In this document: positions 5,884 to 13,501 of the stretch, piece after piece
How positions within the stretch are numbered: position 1 is the first letter of the stretch
How the letters are laid out: every line of letters starts with the position of its first letter
Assembly: GCA_937901105.1 (NCBI GenBank)
Contig: CALCHD010000229.1
Coordinates: forward strand, 1 to 18,526
Origin: an uncultured Bacteroidales bacterium
Lineage (GTDB): Bacteria; Bacteroidota; Bacteroidia; Bacteroidales; UBA932
DNA length: 18,526 bases
Direction of reading: 5' to 3'
Notes under the pieces: generated by a model
Database searches by the model: none
The model's input: only the letters and a program-made list of their open reading frames with translations
What the model was told of the DNA's origin: nothing
Position numbers and translations under genes: made by a program

Positions 5884-5943
5884 AATAATTATAAATAAAA
5901 TTAATTTTTATGAAATTGCGGTACGGGTTTTTCAGTTTAACAA

Positions 5944-7842
5944 TTAAAGGCTGTTCATGTTCAAGTCGTTGAAGATATTCTTGCCTGCAGGGGTATACAT
6001 ATGGTCTATTCTGTCTGCGTATGCCTTTTCAACTTTGCCCCTTACAATCTTCATTGTGCTGTTAACCATTCCGTTCTGCTCGGTGAAAGGTTCAGGAAGG
6101 ATTGCAAATGTGCTTGGAAGCCATCTGTGAGGGAACATTGTTTCCATCTCGCCCCCTTTCTCAAATTTTCCAACCTGGTCTTTGATTCCCTGAATGGCAG
6201 CCTTTTTGCCGTCGGGAGTATTATAGTCCAAGCCAAGACCTTTTACATAGGCAGCAAGTTTCTCCTTGTTGGGTACAATGAGTGCTGTGGTGTATGGGTT
6301 CTGGTTGTTGTAAAGGATTGTCTGGTCAATGAATGATGAGTGCTCTACAAGTGCTTCCTCAATTCCCTCCGGACTGTATTTCTCTCCATCGCTGGAGATA
6401 AGAAGGCTCTTGAAACGGCCAAGTACATATAGAAGGCCGTCTTTGCCAAGGTAGCCAAGGTCTCCGGTGTATAGCCATCCGTCCTTAACTGTCTGGGCGG
6501 TTGCCTCAGGGTTTCTCCAGTAGCCTGCCATTACATTTTCGCCTTTAACTACAATCTCACCTTTTTCGCCTGTAGGAAGTGCATTGCCATCTGAATCACA
6601 GATCTTTATCTCAAGAGGTTTTACAAGTTTTCCGCTTGAACCAAAACGGTACTTGTCGGGACCATTTGATGAGAGTACTGGGGTTGCCTCGCTCAAGCCG
6701 TAGCCCTGGAACATAGGAATGCCTATTGCACAGTAGAATTTCTGGAGGTCCTTGTCCAGCAAGGCGCCGCCGCCAACGAAGAATTTCAGTTCGCCGCCAA
6801 AGTTCTCCCTTACTTTTGAGAAGAGGATCTTGTCATACAGTGCCACAAGAGGTTTGAGGATGATTCTCCACCCTTTTGGAACTGCATTGCCCTCACCATG
6901 GTAAAGCTGCGAGATCTTTACAGCCTGCTCAAACATCTTTACAACTTTAGGGCCCTTGGCCTTGATGCCGTTTTCAATGTTTTTCTTGAAAGTCTTTGCA
7001 AGTGCAGGTACGCTTAGTATGAAGTTAGGTTTAACCTCCTTTATGTTCAGTGGAATGTTCTTCAATGTCTCAAGCGGTGTCCTTCCCACCTGTACGGTAG
7101 CGGCAGTGGCTCCCTGTGACATCATGATATAGAATCCTACCACGTGGGCAAAACAGTGGTCCAATGGAAGGATAATAAGGGTCCTCCAGGTTTCATCTAT
7201 ATCCATAAGGGTAAGTGACTGCTCCACATTGGCTGTGTAGTTCCTGTGGGTGAGGATTACACCTTTAGGGTCTGCTGTTGTTCCCGACGTATAAGTAATG
7301 GTAGCATAATCATCATTCTGGATAGACTGTCCTACAGCAAGGAACTCCTCCATGGTATGGCTTGCAAGGAACTCTTTTCCCATTGCCATCACATCCTCTA
7401 CAAAAATCTCCTTCTCCTGATAGGAGTCAATCTTGTCGAGAACAATAACTTTCTCAATAAGAGGAAGTTTGTCGAGGATAAGCCTTACTTTGCCAAGCTG
7501 TTGTTTTGATACCATTATGTATTTTACCATTGCGTGCTCCAGACGGAACATCAAATCGTTGCTCTCTTCAAGCTTTATTGAAAGGGGAACGTTGATGGCT
7601 CCTGCATAGAACATTGAAAGCTCACCAATTACCCACATGTTTCTACCCTCAGAAAGAAGGGCCATTGTGTCACCTTTCTTTACCCCCAAAGCCTGAAGGC
7701 CGGCACCAAGGGCATAAACTTTCTCCTGCACCTGTGTATAAGTTGTAGGCTCAAAGACTTTATCAGTCTTCTCCAGCAGGAAAGTATTGTTAGGGTATAC
7801 TTTTACTGAATTCTCAAATAAGTCTATTATAGTCTTTTTCAT
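5944..7842 (-). CDS. Long-chain fatty acid--CoA ligase (AMP-binding)
   Basis: A 632-residue acyl-CoA synthetase of the FadD15-like long type, activating fatty acids to acyl-AMP and then acyl-CoA, probably at the inner face of the membrane. Motifs from the chosen start: phosphate loop YTSGTTADPKG (184-194), GYGLSEATP (380-388), YTGDLG (458-463), hinge GRFKSLLISSDGEKYSP (475-491) and C-terminal NSTMK with the candidate catalytic Lys598. The start MKKTIIDLFENS is preferred to an in-frame ATG 12 codons earlier, because the family begins near this point and the weak promoter at 7866-7873 would lie inside the longer version. It is a single-gene unit divergent from trigger factor. Confidence 0.93.
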   Translation of the reverse strand: MKKTIIDLFENSVKVYPNNTFLLEKTDKVFEPTTYTQVQEKVYALGAGLQALGVKKGDTMALLSEGRNMWVIGELSMFYAGAINVPLSIKLEESNDLMFRLEHAMVKYIMVSKQQLGKVRLILDKLPLIEKVIVLDKIDSYQEKEIFVEDVMAMGKEFLASHTMEEFLAVGQSIQNDDYATITYTSGTTADPKGVILTHRNYTANVEQSLTLMDIDETWRTLIILPLDHCFAHVVGFYIMMSQGATAATVQVGRTPLETLKNIPLNIKEVKPNFILSVPALAKTFKKNIENGIKAKGPKVVKMFEQAVKISQLYHGEGNAVPKGWRIILKPLVALYDKILFSKVRENFGGELKFFVGGGALLDKDLQKFYCAIGIPMFQGYGLSEATPVLSSNGPDKYRFGSSGKLVKPLEIKICDSDGNALPTGEKGEIVVKGENVMAGYWRNPEATAQTVKDGWLYTGDLGYLGKDGLLYVLGRFKSLLISSDGEKYSPEGIEEALVEHSSFIDQTILYNNQNPYTTALIVPNKEKLAAYVKGLGLDYNTPDGKKAAIQGIKDQVGKFEKGGEMETMFPHRWLPSTFAILPEPFTEQNGMVNSTMKIVRGKVEKAYADRIDHMYTPAGKNIFNDLNMNSL

Positions 7843-7865
7843 CTCATTAGGTTTTAAAGCGGGTG

Positions 7866-7873
7866 TAAAGATA
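7866..7873 (-). promoter_or_regulatory. Weak -7-like element for the acyl-CoA ligase gene
   Basis: The minus strand reads TATCTTTA, one base from TAnnTTTG, 24 bp before the ATG at 7842. The upstream half is not recognisable. Confidence 0.35.
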
Positions 7874-7932
7874 ATCAAAAATTCCTATTGCCGTATCTTG
7901 CGGCTCCTAAAGAGGGCGGGGCAGGGTTTTGC

Positions 7933-7963
7933 TTGTAATTGTGGCAAAATTTTCCTACCTTTG
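7933..7963 (+). promoter_or_regulatory. Trigger factor promoter
   Basis: TTG (7933-7935), a 20-bp spacer and TACCTTTG (7956-7963), an exact TAnnTTTG, precede the tig ATG by 58 bp, giving a leader of about 50 nt. Confidence 0.7.
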
Positions 7964-8021
7964 CGCCCTATTTTTTGGGGATACCCAAGTTCTTGATTAA
8001 TAAATAAATAAAATATACAAG

Positions 8022-9344
8022 ATGAAAGTTGAACAAGTTAAGGTTAACGATTTGACTTATCAGTTGAACGTTAATATTGAGAAAGCTGATGCTCAGGAGA
8101 AAAAGAAAAAAGCTTTGAATGAGTACAGAAAGAAAGTTGAGATCAGAGGTTTCCGTAAAGGTATGGCTCCTATGTCTCTTGTAGAGAAAATGCATGGTAT
8201 CCAGGCATTGGTGGAGACTGTAAACCAGATGATTTCTGAGGCTATCAACAACCACATTGCTGAGAACAAACTTAACATTTTGGGAGAGCCGCTTCCAAAC
8301 GAGGAGAAACAGAAGGAGATTGACTGGGAGAACGACGAGAGCTACGAGTTTGTATTTGACATTGCACTTGCTCCACAGGTTGAGTTTACCCTAAGCAAGG
8401 ATGACAAGATCGTTTCATACAACGTGGCAGTTTCAGAGGAGGCTAAAAAGGCATATAAGACAAACATGCTTAAACAGTTCGGCAAGTTGGAGAACACTGA
8501 TTCTGTAAAAGAGGAGGACTTCATCATTGCAGACCTTGAGCAGGGCGAGAACAAGGTAGAGGGCACTTACATCACACTTCGCCAGATGGCAGAGGAGGCT
8601 AAAGGCCAGTTCCTTGGCAAAAAACCTGGTGAGAGCTTTGAGGTAAACGTACACGAGACTTTCGTTAACGAGACCGACAGGGCTGCTCTATTGAAAGTTA
8701 AGAAAGAGGAGCTTGCTTCAGTTGAGCCAATGTGGAAAGTAACCGTTAAAGAGGTTAAGACTTTCGTTGAGGCTGAGCAGACTCAGGAGATCTACGACAG
8801 AATGTTCGGCGAGGGCGTTGTAACTGACGAGGCTGGCTTTGAGGCTAAAGTTGCTGAGAGAATCGCTTTGGAGTACAAACAGGAGTCTGACTTCCGTTTC
8901 GTTCTTGACGCTAGAGAGTACCTTTTGAACAAGACCAACATTGAGCTTCCAGAGGAGTTCATGAAGAGATGGTTGTTCACTATCAACGAGGGCAAGTTCA
9001 CTATGGAGGACATTGAGAAAGATTTCGCATTGTTCTGCAAAGATTTCCGTTGGCAGATGATCAGCCAGTACATCATGCGTGAGCAGAAAATGGAGATCAC
9101 CCGTGAGGAGGTACTTGCTGCAGCAAAACAGATTGCAAAATACCAGTTTGCAATGTACGGTCTTAACGACGTTCCAGAGGAGCAGTTGAACCACTATGCA
9201 GAGAGCATCCTTGCAAACGAGAAAGAGGGCAGAAGAATCGTTGAGAAAACTGAGCAGGACAAAGTTATCGGCTATGTTAAGAGCGTAGTAACTTTGGAGG
9301 AGAAAGAGATCTCAATTGAGGATCTTCAGGCAATGAACAACTAA
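8022..9344 (+). CDS. tig: Trigger factor, ribosome-associated chaperone
   Basis: A 440-residue trigger factor, which binds at the ribosome exit tunnel and shields nascent chains. The ribosome-docking signature GFRKG is at residues 43-47, within the N-terminal domain. The middle region (about 150-245), where the FKBP-type isomerase domain lies in E. coli, is divergent, as is usual in Bacteroidota; isomerase activity should not be assumed. The C-terminal half is helical and charged, as expected for the substrate-cradling arms. The first ATG after the promoter is used. It is followed by a strong terminator and then by a 51-bp tandem array, so it is not cotranscribed with clpP 2.2 kb downstream. 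Confidence 0.93.
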   Translation: MKVEQVKVNDLTYQLNVNIEKADAQEKKKKALNEYRKKVEIRGFRKGMAPMSLVEKMHGIQALVETVNQMISEAINNHIAENKLNILGEPLPNEEKQKEIDWENDESYEFVFDIALAPQVEFTLSKDDKIVSYNVAVSEEAKKAYKTNMLKQFGKLENTDSVKEEDFIIADLEQGENKVEGTYITLRQMAEEAKGQFLGKKPGESFEVNVHETFVNETDRAALLKVKKEELASVEPMWKVTVKEVKTFVEAEQTQEIYDRMFGEGVVTDEAGFEAKVAERIALEYKQESDFRFVLDAREYLLNKTNIELPEEFMKRWLFTINEGKFTMEDIEKDFALFCKDFRWQMISQYIMREQKMEITREEVLAAAKQIAKYQFAMYGLNDVPEEQLNHYAESILANEKEGRRIVEKTEQDKVIGYVKSVVTLEEKEISIEDLQAMNN

Positions 9345-9370
9345 TTTCTTCCCGACAGATAAACAGAGAG

Positions 9371-9397
9371 GGCAGCCCGTTGTGGCTGCCTTTTTTT
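9371..9397 (+). terminator. Rho-independent terminator of tig
   Basis: GGCAGCC (9371-9377), a 6-nt loop and GGCTGCC (9384-9390) form a perfect 7-bp stem followed by seven T, 26 bp after the tig stop. Confidence 0.92.
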
Positions 9398-9405
9398 GTG
9401 TGCAG

Positions 9406-9771
9406 CTGGTGGAGTATTTCGTCCACGTTTTGAGGGTTGTGCATGGATGTTTTGCGCTGATGGAGTATTTTGTCCACGTTTTGAGGACTGTACGTGGATG
9501 TTTTGCGCTGATGGAGTATTTTGTCCACGTTTTGAGGGTTGTACGTGGATATTTTACACTGGCGGAGTATTTCCTCCACGTTTTGAGGTGTGTGCATGGA
9601 TATTTTGTGCTGATGGAGTATTTCGTCCACGTTTTGATGGTTGAAACGTGGATATTTTGCACTGGTGGAGTATTTAGTCCACGTTTTGAGGGTCGTACGT
9701 GGATATTTTACACTGGCGGAGTATTTCCTCCACGTTTTGAGGGCTGTATGTGGATGTTTTGCGCTGGTGGA
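9406..9771. repeat. 51-bp tandem repeat array, seven units
   Basis: Seven units start at 9406, 9457, 9508, 9559, 9610, 9662 and 9713, all 51 bp except the fifth (52 bp), followed by a partial CTGGTGGA. Each begins CTGrYGGAGTATTT, contains TCCACGTTTTGA and a version of ACGTGGAT, and ends ATTTT. TCCACGT and ACGTGGA can form a 7-bp stem with a 12-nt loop in units 2, 3, 5 (13 nt) and 6, and with one G-U pair in unit 7; units 1 and 4 are degenerate. Units 3-4 resemble 6-7 more than their neighbours, so duplication in blocks of three (about 153 bp) is likely. Because 51 is divisible by three, long frames stay open on both strands, but these have no start context or known domain and are not called as genes. 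There are no unique spacers, so it is not CRISPR. Confidence 0.9.
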
Positions 9772-9853
9772 AGGAACAGGTCTGTGTCGGGAAGGAGAGT
9801 TGCATATGTTGCTGAAAATTATTATATTGTGGCGAATTGTAAAACTGATGCCT

Positions 9854-10741
9854 ATGAAAAGATTTGTTTTTATGGCAATGGCTTTGTTGCTTGCCGTTAC
9901 TGTGAATGCACAGGATATTCAGCAGAAGTATGAGGAGGCGGTAAAACTGCTCAATTCAGATACTGATGGGGCAAAAGCCTTCATTGAACAGTGGGGGAAG
10001 GAGGAACCCAAGAATCCGGAACTGTATTCCCTTTGGTTCAACTATTATTTTGCAAAGTCTTTGCAGAGTGTTGTGGAGTTGTCACCTGAGCCTGCGGCGA
10101 ATGCCAACGGTTTAGTAATTACCGATTCTACAGGAAAGAAAGTGGGATACCTTCAGGAAAGGACCTTTTATAATGATACTCTGTTGCAAATGGCATTCAG
10201 CTGGTTGGACAAGGGTATTGCTGCAAACCCCGACCGTCTCGATTTCTATTTTGGCAAGGCTACCGCGGCGTTGCGTGCAGACAAGGACAGAGTGTGTGTT
10301 GAAACTGTGGTTAAGGCAATGGACAGGGCTCAAATTATTGGGACAAAATGGATCTGGACTTTTGGAGAATCAAGGGAAAGTGAGCCTAATCTTCTTACTG
10401 AGTGCGTGCAGGATTTTTTTATCAGTTTGTACCAGAAAGGGAATATGGAACAGGCTCAAGCGCTGATTGAGGCTGCCGCTGCGAGATATCCGGGAAATAT
10501 CATGTATATATCAAACGCAGGAATCCTGGCGCTCACTAAAGGAGATTTGAATAAGGCGCTTGACAAATTCCTTCAGGCAGAGAAATTGGACATGAAGGAC
10601 CATGTTGTATTGTTGAACATTGCCTACACATATAAGGAACTTGGCAATAAGGAGAAGGCCAAAGAGTACTACCTGAAGGTGAAGGAATATTGCAGTCCTG
10701 AAATTGCGGCCCAGGCAGAGCAGCTGATGCAGGAACTGTAA
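9854..10741 (+). CDS. Secreted TPR-repeat protein
   Basis: A 295-residue protein with a signal peptide (MKRFVFMAMALLLAVTVNAQ, cleavage after about residue 19) and no lipobox, so probably periplasmic. The C-terminal third (about 195-290) has three tetratricopeptide-type helix pairs, including GNMEQAQALIEAAAARYPGN, GDLNKALDKFLQAEKLDMKD and GNKEKAKEYYLKVKEY. The middle carries no recognised domain. The open frame extends upstream through the 51-bp array to 9641, but the signal peptide fixes the start at 9854, or at the ATG two codons earlier. No clear promoter is seen between the array and the start. It converges on the Spy-like gene across an almost perfect palindrome (10763-10788). TPR proteins mediate protein contacts; the partner is unknown. 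Confidence 0.82.
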   Translation: MKRFVFMAMALLLAVTVNAQDIQQKYEEAVKLLNSDTDGAKAFIEQWGKEEPKNPELYSLWFNYYFAKSLQSVVELSPEPAANANGLVITDSTGKKVGYLQERTFYNDTLLQMAFSWLDKGIAANPDRLDFYFGKATAALRADKDRVCVETVVKAMDRAQIIGTKWIWTFGESRESEPNLLTECVQDFFISLYQKGNMEQAQALIEAAAARYPGNIMYISNAGILALTKGDLNKALDKFLQAEKLDMKDHVVLLNIAYTYKELGNKEKAKEYYLKVKEYCSPEIAAQAEQLMQEL

Positions 10742-10762
10742 GTCTGGTATATATAAAATGAA

Positions 10763-10788
10763 ATGAGGGAGACCCGGGTCACCCTCAT
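10763..10788. terminator. Palindromic hairpin between convergent genes, possible bidirectional terminator
   Basis: ATGAGGG-A-GACCC and GGGTC-A-CCCTCAT form a 26-bp inverted repeat with a single A-A mismatch. It is 21 bp after the TPR stop and 47 bp after the Spy-like stop. The T-runs on both sides are weak, so the terminator call rests mainly on position. Confidence 0.55.
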
Positions 10789-10835
10789 GAAAAATTACTC
10801 ATTCTGCGAGATCAACTCCCGCCTAACACTATTTA

Positions 10836-11366
10836 TTACCACATGCCTGGAGGAGGTGTCATTCCGCCCATTCCAGGTCCGCCACCCGGGAATCCTCCCT
10901 GAGGGGGCATTGGACGGCCGCCTTGCTGGCCCTGGCCGCCGCGAGGGGCATTCTCCATCATAAACATTTTCTGAATCTGCTGAGGGTTGAGGAATTTTGC
11001 AAACTCCCAATAGTATTTCTCCTTAACGTCAATAAGGGCCTTCTCCCTCTTGAATCCGTTGAGAATATTCTTCTCTACCTCTTCATCTGTTGGTAGAGGT
11101 GGTTGCTCGTCTTTGGCTTTTTTGCCGGATTTGCTGTTGGGAGCAAGCATCCCTTTCATGCGTGGATATTTCTCCTGAACTGCCTTGCACTCCTCTTTGT
11201 ACAGTACATATACTTTGGAGAATTCATCTGCCTGCCGGTTGTTGAGCTCCAGTGCCTTTATGATTCTTTGTGCCTGTTTTTTTGGATCTCTTTGCTGTGG
11301 CTGTGCCATTACTGCTCCAGCAATAAACATTGCTACTGCTGCCATAAATAAAATCTTCCCTTTCAT
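10836..11366 (-). CDS. Spy/LTXXQ-like envelope protein with Gly/Pro/Met-rich tail
   Basis: A 176-residue exported protein: signal peptide 1-21 (MKGKILFMAAVAMFIAGAVMA) and a charged helical body (about 25-138). The body carries two segments like the LTxxQ motif of Spy/CpxP proteins, ALELNNRQADEF (38-49) and FLNPQQIQKM (125-134). In related proteins such helices act as small periplasmic chaperones or stress sensors; here this is inferred. Residues 141-176 are low complexity (GGQGQQGG, GGGPGMGGM, ending PPPGMW), possibly metal- or surface-binding, or simply disordered. It is divergent from clpP, and no exact TAnnTTTG element was found on its upstream side. Confidence 0.72.
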   Translation of the reverse strand: MKGKILFMAAVAMFIAGAVMAQPQQRDPKKQAQRIIKALELNNRQADEFSKVYVLYKEECKAVQEKYPRMKGMLAPNSKSGKKAKDEQPPLPTDEEVEKNILNGFKREKALIDVKEKYYWEFAKFLNPQQIQKMFMMENAPRGGQGQQGGRPMPPQGGFPGGGPGMGGMTPPPGMW

Positions 11367-11420
11367 ATCACTGTTTTTATGATTTTTTGTTGATTATTTG
11401 ACCAATTTGAAATGGAAAGG

Positions 11421-11452
11421 TTTAATTAACCCGGGAAGATTTATTATTTTTG
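11421..11452 (+). promoter_or_regulatory. Promoter of the clpP-clpX cluster
   Basis: TTTA (11421-11424), a 20-bp spacer and TATTTTTG (11445-11452), an exact TAnnTTTG, lie 56 bp before the clpP ATG. Confidence 0.62.
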
Positions 11453-11507
11453 TAAGAATTCCCCCAATTGAGGTGTATATAGTGTAGAGAAATATAAAAC
11501 AAGAGAT

Positions 11508-12233
11508 ATGACAGAGTTTGAGAAATTTGCCAGAGGGCATATGGGAATCAGTTCGTTGGCATTGGACAGATTTCAGAAGATAAACAATGTGTACAGAGTT
11601 CCGCAGGCAGTGGCGGCTGTACCGCAGAATGCATATATCAATCCTACAATTATAGAGGAGAGGCAGATGAACGTGGCTGTAATGGATGTGTTCTCACGTC
11701 TTATGATGGACCGCATCATTTTCCTTGGATGTCCTGTAACCGATGATGTTGCAAATATCATCCAGGCACAGCTGCTTTTCCTTGATTCAACCGATTCATC
11801 ATCAGATATCCAGCTGTACATCAACTCTCCAGGCGGCAGCGTGTATGCAGGACTTGGCATCTATGATACAATGCAGCTTGTAAACTCTGATGTTGCAACC
11901 ATCTGTACCGGTATGGCAGCTTCTATGGCGTCTGTACTTCTTACAGCAGGTGCAAAGGGCAAGAGAAGCGCACTTCCTCACAGCCGTGTGATGATTCACC
12001 AGCCAATGGGCGGCGCAGAGGGGCAGGCATCAGACATTGAGATTACTGCAAGGGAGATTATAAAATTGAAGCAGGAACTTTATGAGATTATCTCGGAGCA
12101 CTCGGGCAAGAGCGTGAAGCAGATTCACAAAGATGCAGACCGCGACTATTGGATGACAGCCAAAGAGGCAATGGAGTATGGAATGATTGATGAAATCCTA
12201 ACAAAGGCAAACAGACACAATGAGCAAAAATAA
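11508..12233 (+). CDS. clpP: ATP-dependent Clp protease proteolytic subunit
   Basis: A 241-residue ClpP serine peptidase that forms the barrel degrading proteins unfolded by ClpX. Catalytic residues are Ser139 in GMAASMAS, His164 in MIHQPMGG and an Asp in the KDADRD motif (probably Asp209); NSPGGSV (106-112) forms the oxyanion-side loop. About 45 N-terminal residues precede the conserved core, longer than the E. coli propeptide. The first ATG after the promoter is used. The 3' end overlaps clpX by 14 bp, favouring coupled translation of the two partners. Confidence 0.96.
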   Translation: MTEFEKFARGHMGISSLALDRFQKINNVYRVPQAVAAVPQNAYINPTIIEERQMNVAVMDVFSRLMMDRIIFLGCPVTDDVANIIQAQLLFLDSTDSSSDIQLYINSPGGSVYAGLGIYDTMQLVNSDVATICTGMAASMASVLLTAGAKGKRSALPHSRVMIHQPMGGAEGQASDIEITAREIIKLKQELYEIISEHSGKSVKQIHKDADRDYWMTAKEAMEYGMIDEILTKANRHNEQK

Positions 12234-13488
12234 AGGTTATAATCCCGACGAATTCTGCTGTATCTGCGGACGAGGAGGGAATGAGGTGAAGATGCTTGTT
12301 GCAGGAAACTACGGTTTCATCTGCAACGAGTGCGCCCAGCAGGCAAATGACTTCTTCAAGGAGCAGTTTGCCCAGCAGGCAAAGGCAAAGAGCGGGGAGA
12401 TGAAGCTCCTGAAACCAAAGGAGATTACCGCATTTTTGGACAATTATGTGATTGGCCAGGAAGAGGCAAAGAAATTCCTTTCAGTGGCTGTATACAACCA
12501 CTACAAGAGGGTGATGCACCAGCTTGACAAGAAAGGTGGCAAGAAAGGTTCTGCAGAGGATGATGACCTTGATCTTGAGAAATCGAATATCCTTCTTGTA
12601 GGTCCTACCGGTACCGGCAAGACCCTTCTTGCAAAGAGCATTGCAAAGATGCTTAACGTGCCGTTTGCAATTGTGGATGCAACTGTACTTACAGAGGCAG
12701 GTTACGTTGGAGAGGATGTGGAGAGTATCCTTACCCGTCTCCTTATGGACTGCGACTACGATGTGGAGAAGGCACAGCGCGGAATTGTATTCATTGACGA
12801 GATAGACAAGATTGCCCGCAAGAGCGACAACCCTTCAATTACCCGTGATGTTTCCGGTGAGGGTGTGCAGCAGGCAATGTTGAAGCTCCTTGAGGGCAAC
12901 GTGGTGAACGTGCCGCCTCAAGGTGGAAGAAAGCATCCGGAGCAGAGAATGATTGCTGTTGATACCACCAACATCCTGTTCATCTGCGGAGGTGCATTTG
13001 AGGGAATTGAAAGGAAGATTGCACAGAGGCTCAATACACAGGTTGTGGGCTACGGAGCACAGAAGAAGACTGCTTCAATTGACAAGAAGGACCTTCTGAA
13101 ATATGTGGCTCCGCAGGACCTGAAATCTTATGGACTTATCCCGGAGATCATAGGCCGTCTTCCTGTACTTACATATCTTCATCCGCTTGGCAAGGAGGCT
13201 TTGCTTGATATCCTTACCAAACCTAAAAATGCATTGGTTAAGCAGTATACAAGGCTGTTTGAACTTGATGGTGTTGCCCTTGAGATTGCCCCAGAGGTTC
13301 TGGAGTTCATTGTGGATACTGCGGTTGAATACAGTCTTGGTGCCCGCGGATTGCGCTCAATCTGTGAGGCTATAATGCTGGATGCGATGTATGAGGCTCC
13401 GTCGGGAAGGAAGAAGACTTTGAAGATTGACCTTCCTTATGCGAAGGAGAAGGTTGCGAAATTCACCGGTGCGTTGATATTAAATTAA
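12220..13488 (+). CDS. clpX: ClpX unfoldase, ATP-binding subunit of ClpXP
   Basis: A 422-residue AAA+ hexameric unfoldase. The N-terminal zinc domain has Cys13, Cys16, Cys35 and Cys38. Walker A is GPTGTGKT (128-135), Walker B IVFIDE (189-194), the pore loop GYVG (163-166 approx.), and the RKH loop is at 237-239. The ClpP-docking tripeptide (IGF in E. coli) appears as VGY (276-278), a change I believe is normal for Bacteroidota. The start overlaps the end of clpP. The M20 peptidase gene follows 13 bp after the stop. Confidence 0.97.
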   Translation: MSKNKGYNPDEFCCICGRGGNEVKMLVAGNYGFICNECAQQANDFFKEQFAQQAKAKSGEMKLLKPKEITAFLDNYVIGQEEAKKFLSVAVYNHYKRVMHQLDKKGGKKGSAEDDDLDLEKSNILLVGPTGTGKTLLAKSIAKMLNVPFAIVDATVLTEAGYVGEDVESILTRLLMDCDYDVEKAQRGIVFIDEIDKIARKSDNPSITRDVSGEGVQQAMLKLLEGNVVNVPPQGGRKHPEQRMIAVDTTNILFICGGAFEGIERKIAQRLNTQVVGYGAQKKTASIDKKDLLKYVAPQDLKSYGLIPEIIGRLPVLTYLHPLGKEALLDILTKPKNALVKQYTRLFELDGVALEIAPEVLEFIVDTAVEYSLGARGLRSICEAIMLDAMYEAPSGRKKTLKIDLPYAKEKVAKFTGALILN

Positions 13489-13501
13489 AATACATACATA
13501 T

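Noticed and set aside
9277..9662. Minus-strand open frames with a 17-residue repeat (QNVDKILHQ-type)
   Set aside because: One runs into the 3' end of trigger factor and across its terminator. Both are explained by the repeat length.
9406..9771. CRISPR array
   Set aside because: The units abut each other without unique spacers, all parts of the 51 bp recur, and no cas genes are nearby.
9382..9933. Long plus-strand open frame across the 51-bp array, encoding a 17-residue repeat (EYFVHVLR-type)
   Set aside because: The 51-bp unit is divisible by three, so frames stay open on both strands. There is no plausible start region or signal, the 52-bp unit breaks the repeat frame, and base-pairing rather than codons appears conserved.
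12220..12233. clpP/clpX 14-bp overlap as a programmed frameshift
   Set aside because: clpX has its own ATG and zinc domain, and no slippery sequence leading to a fusion is apparent. It is an ordinary overlapping start.
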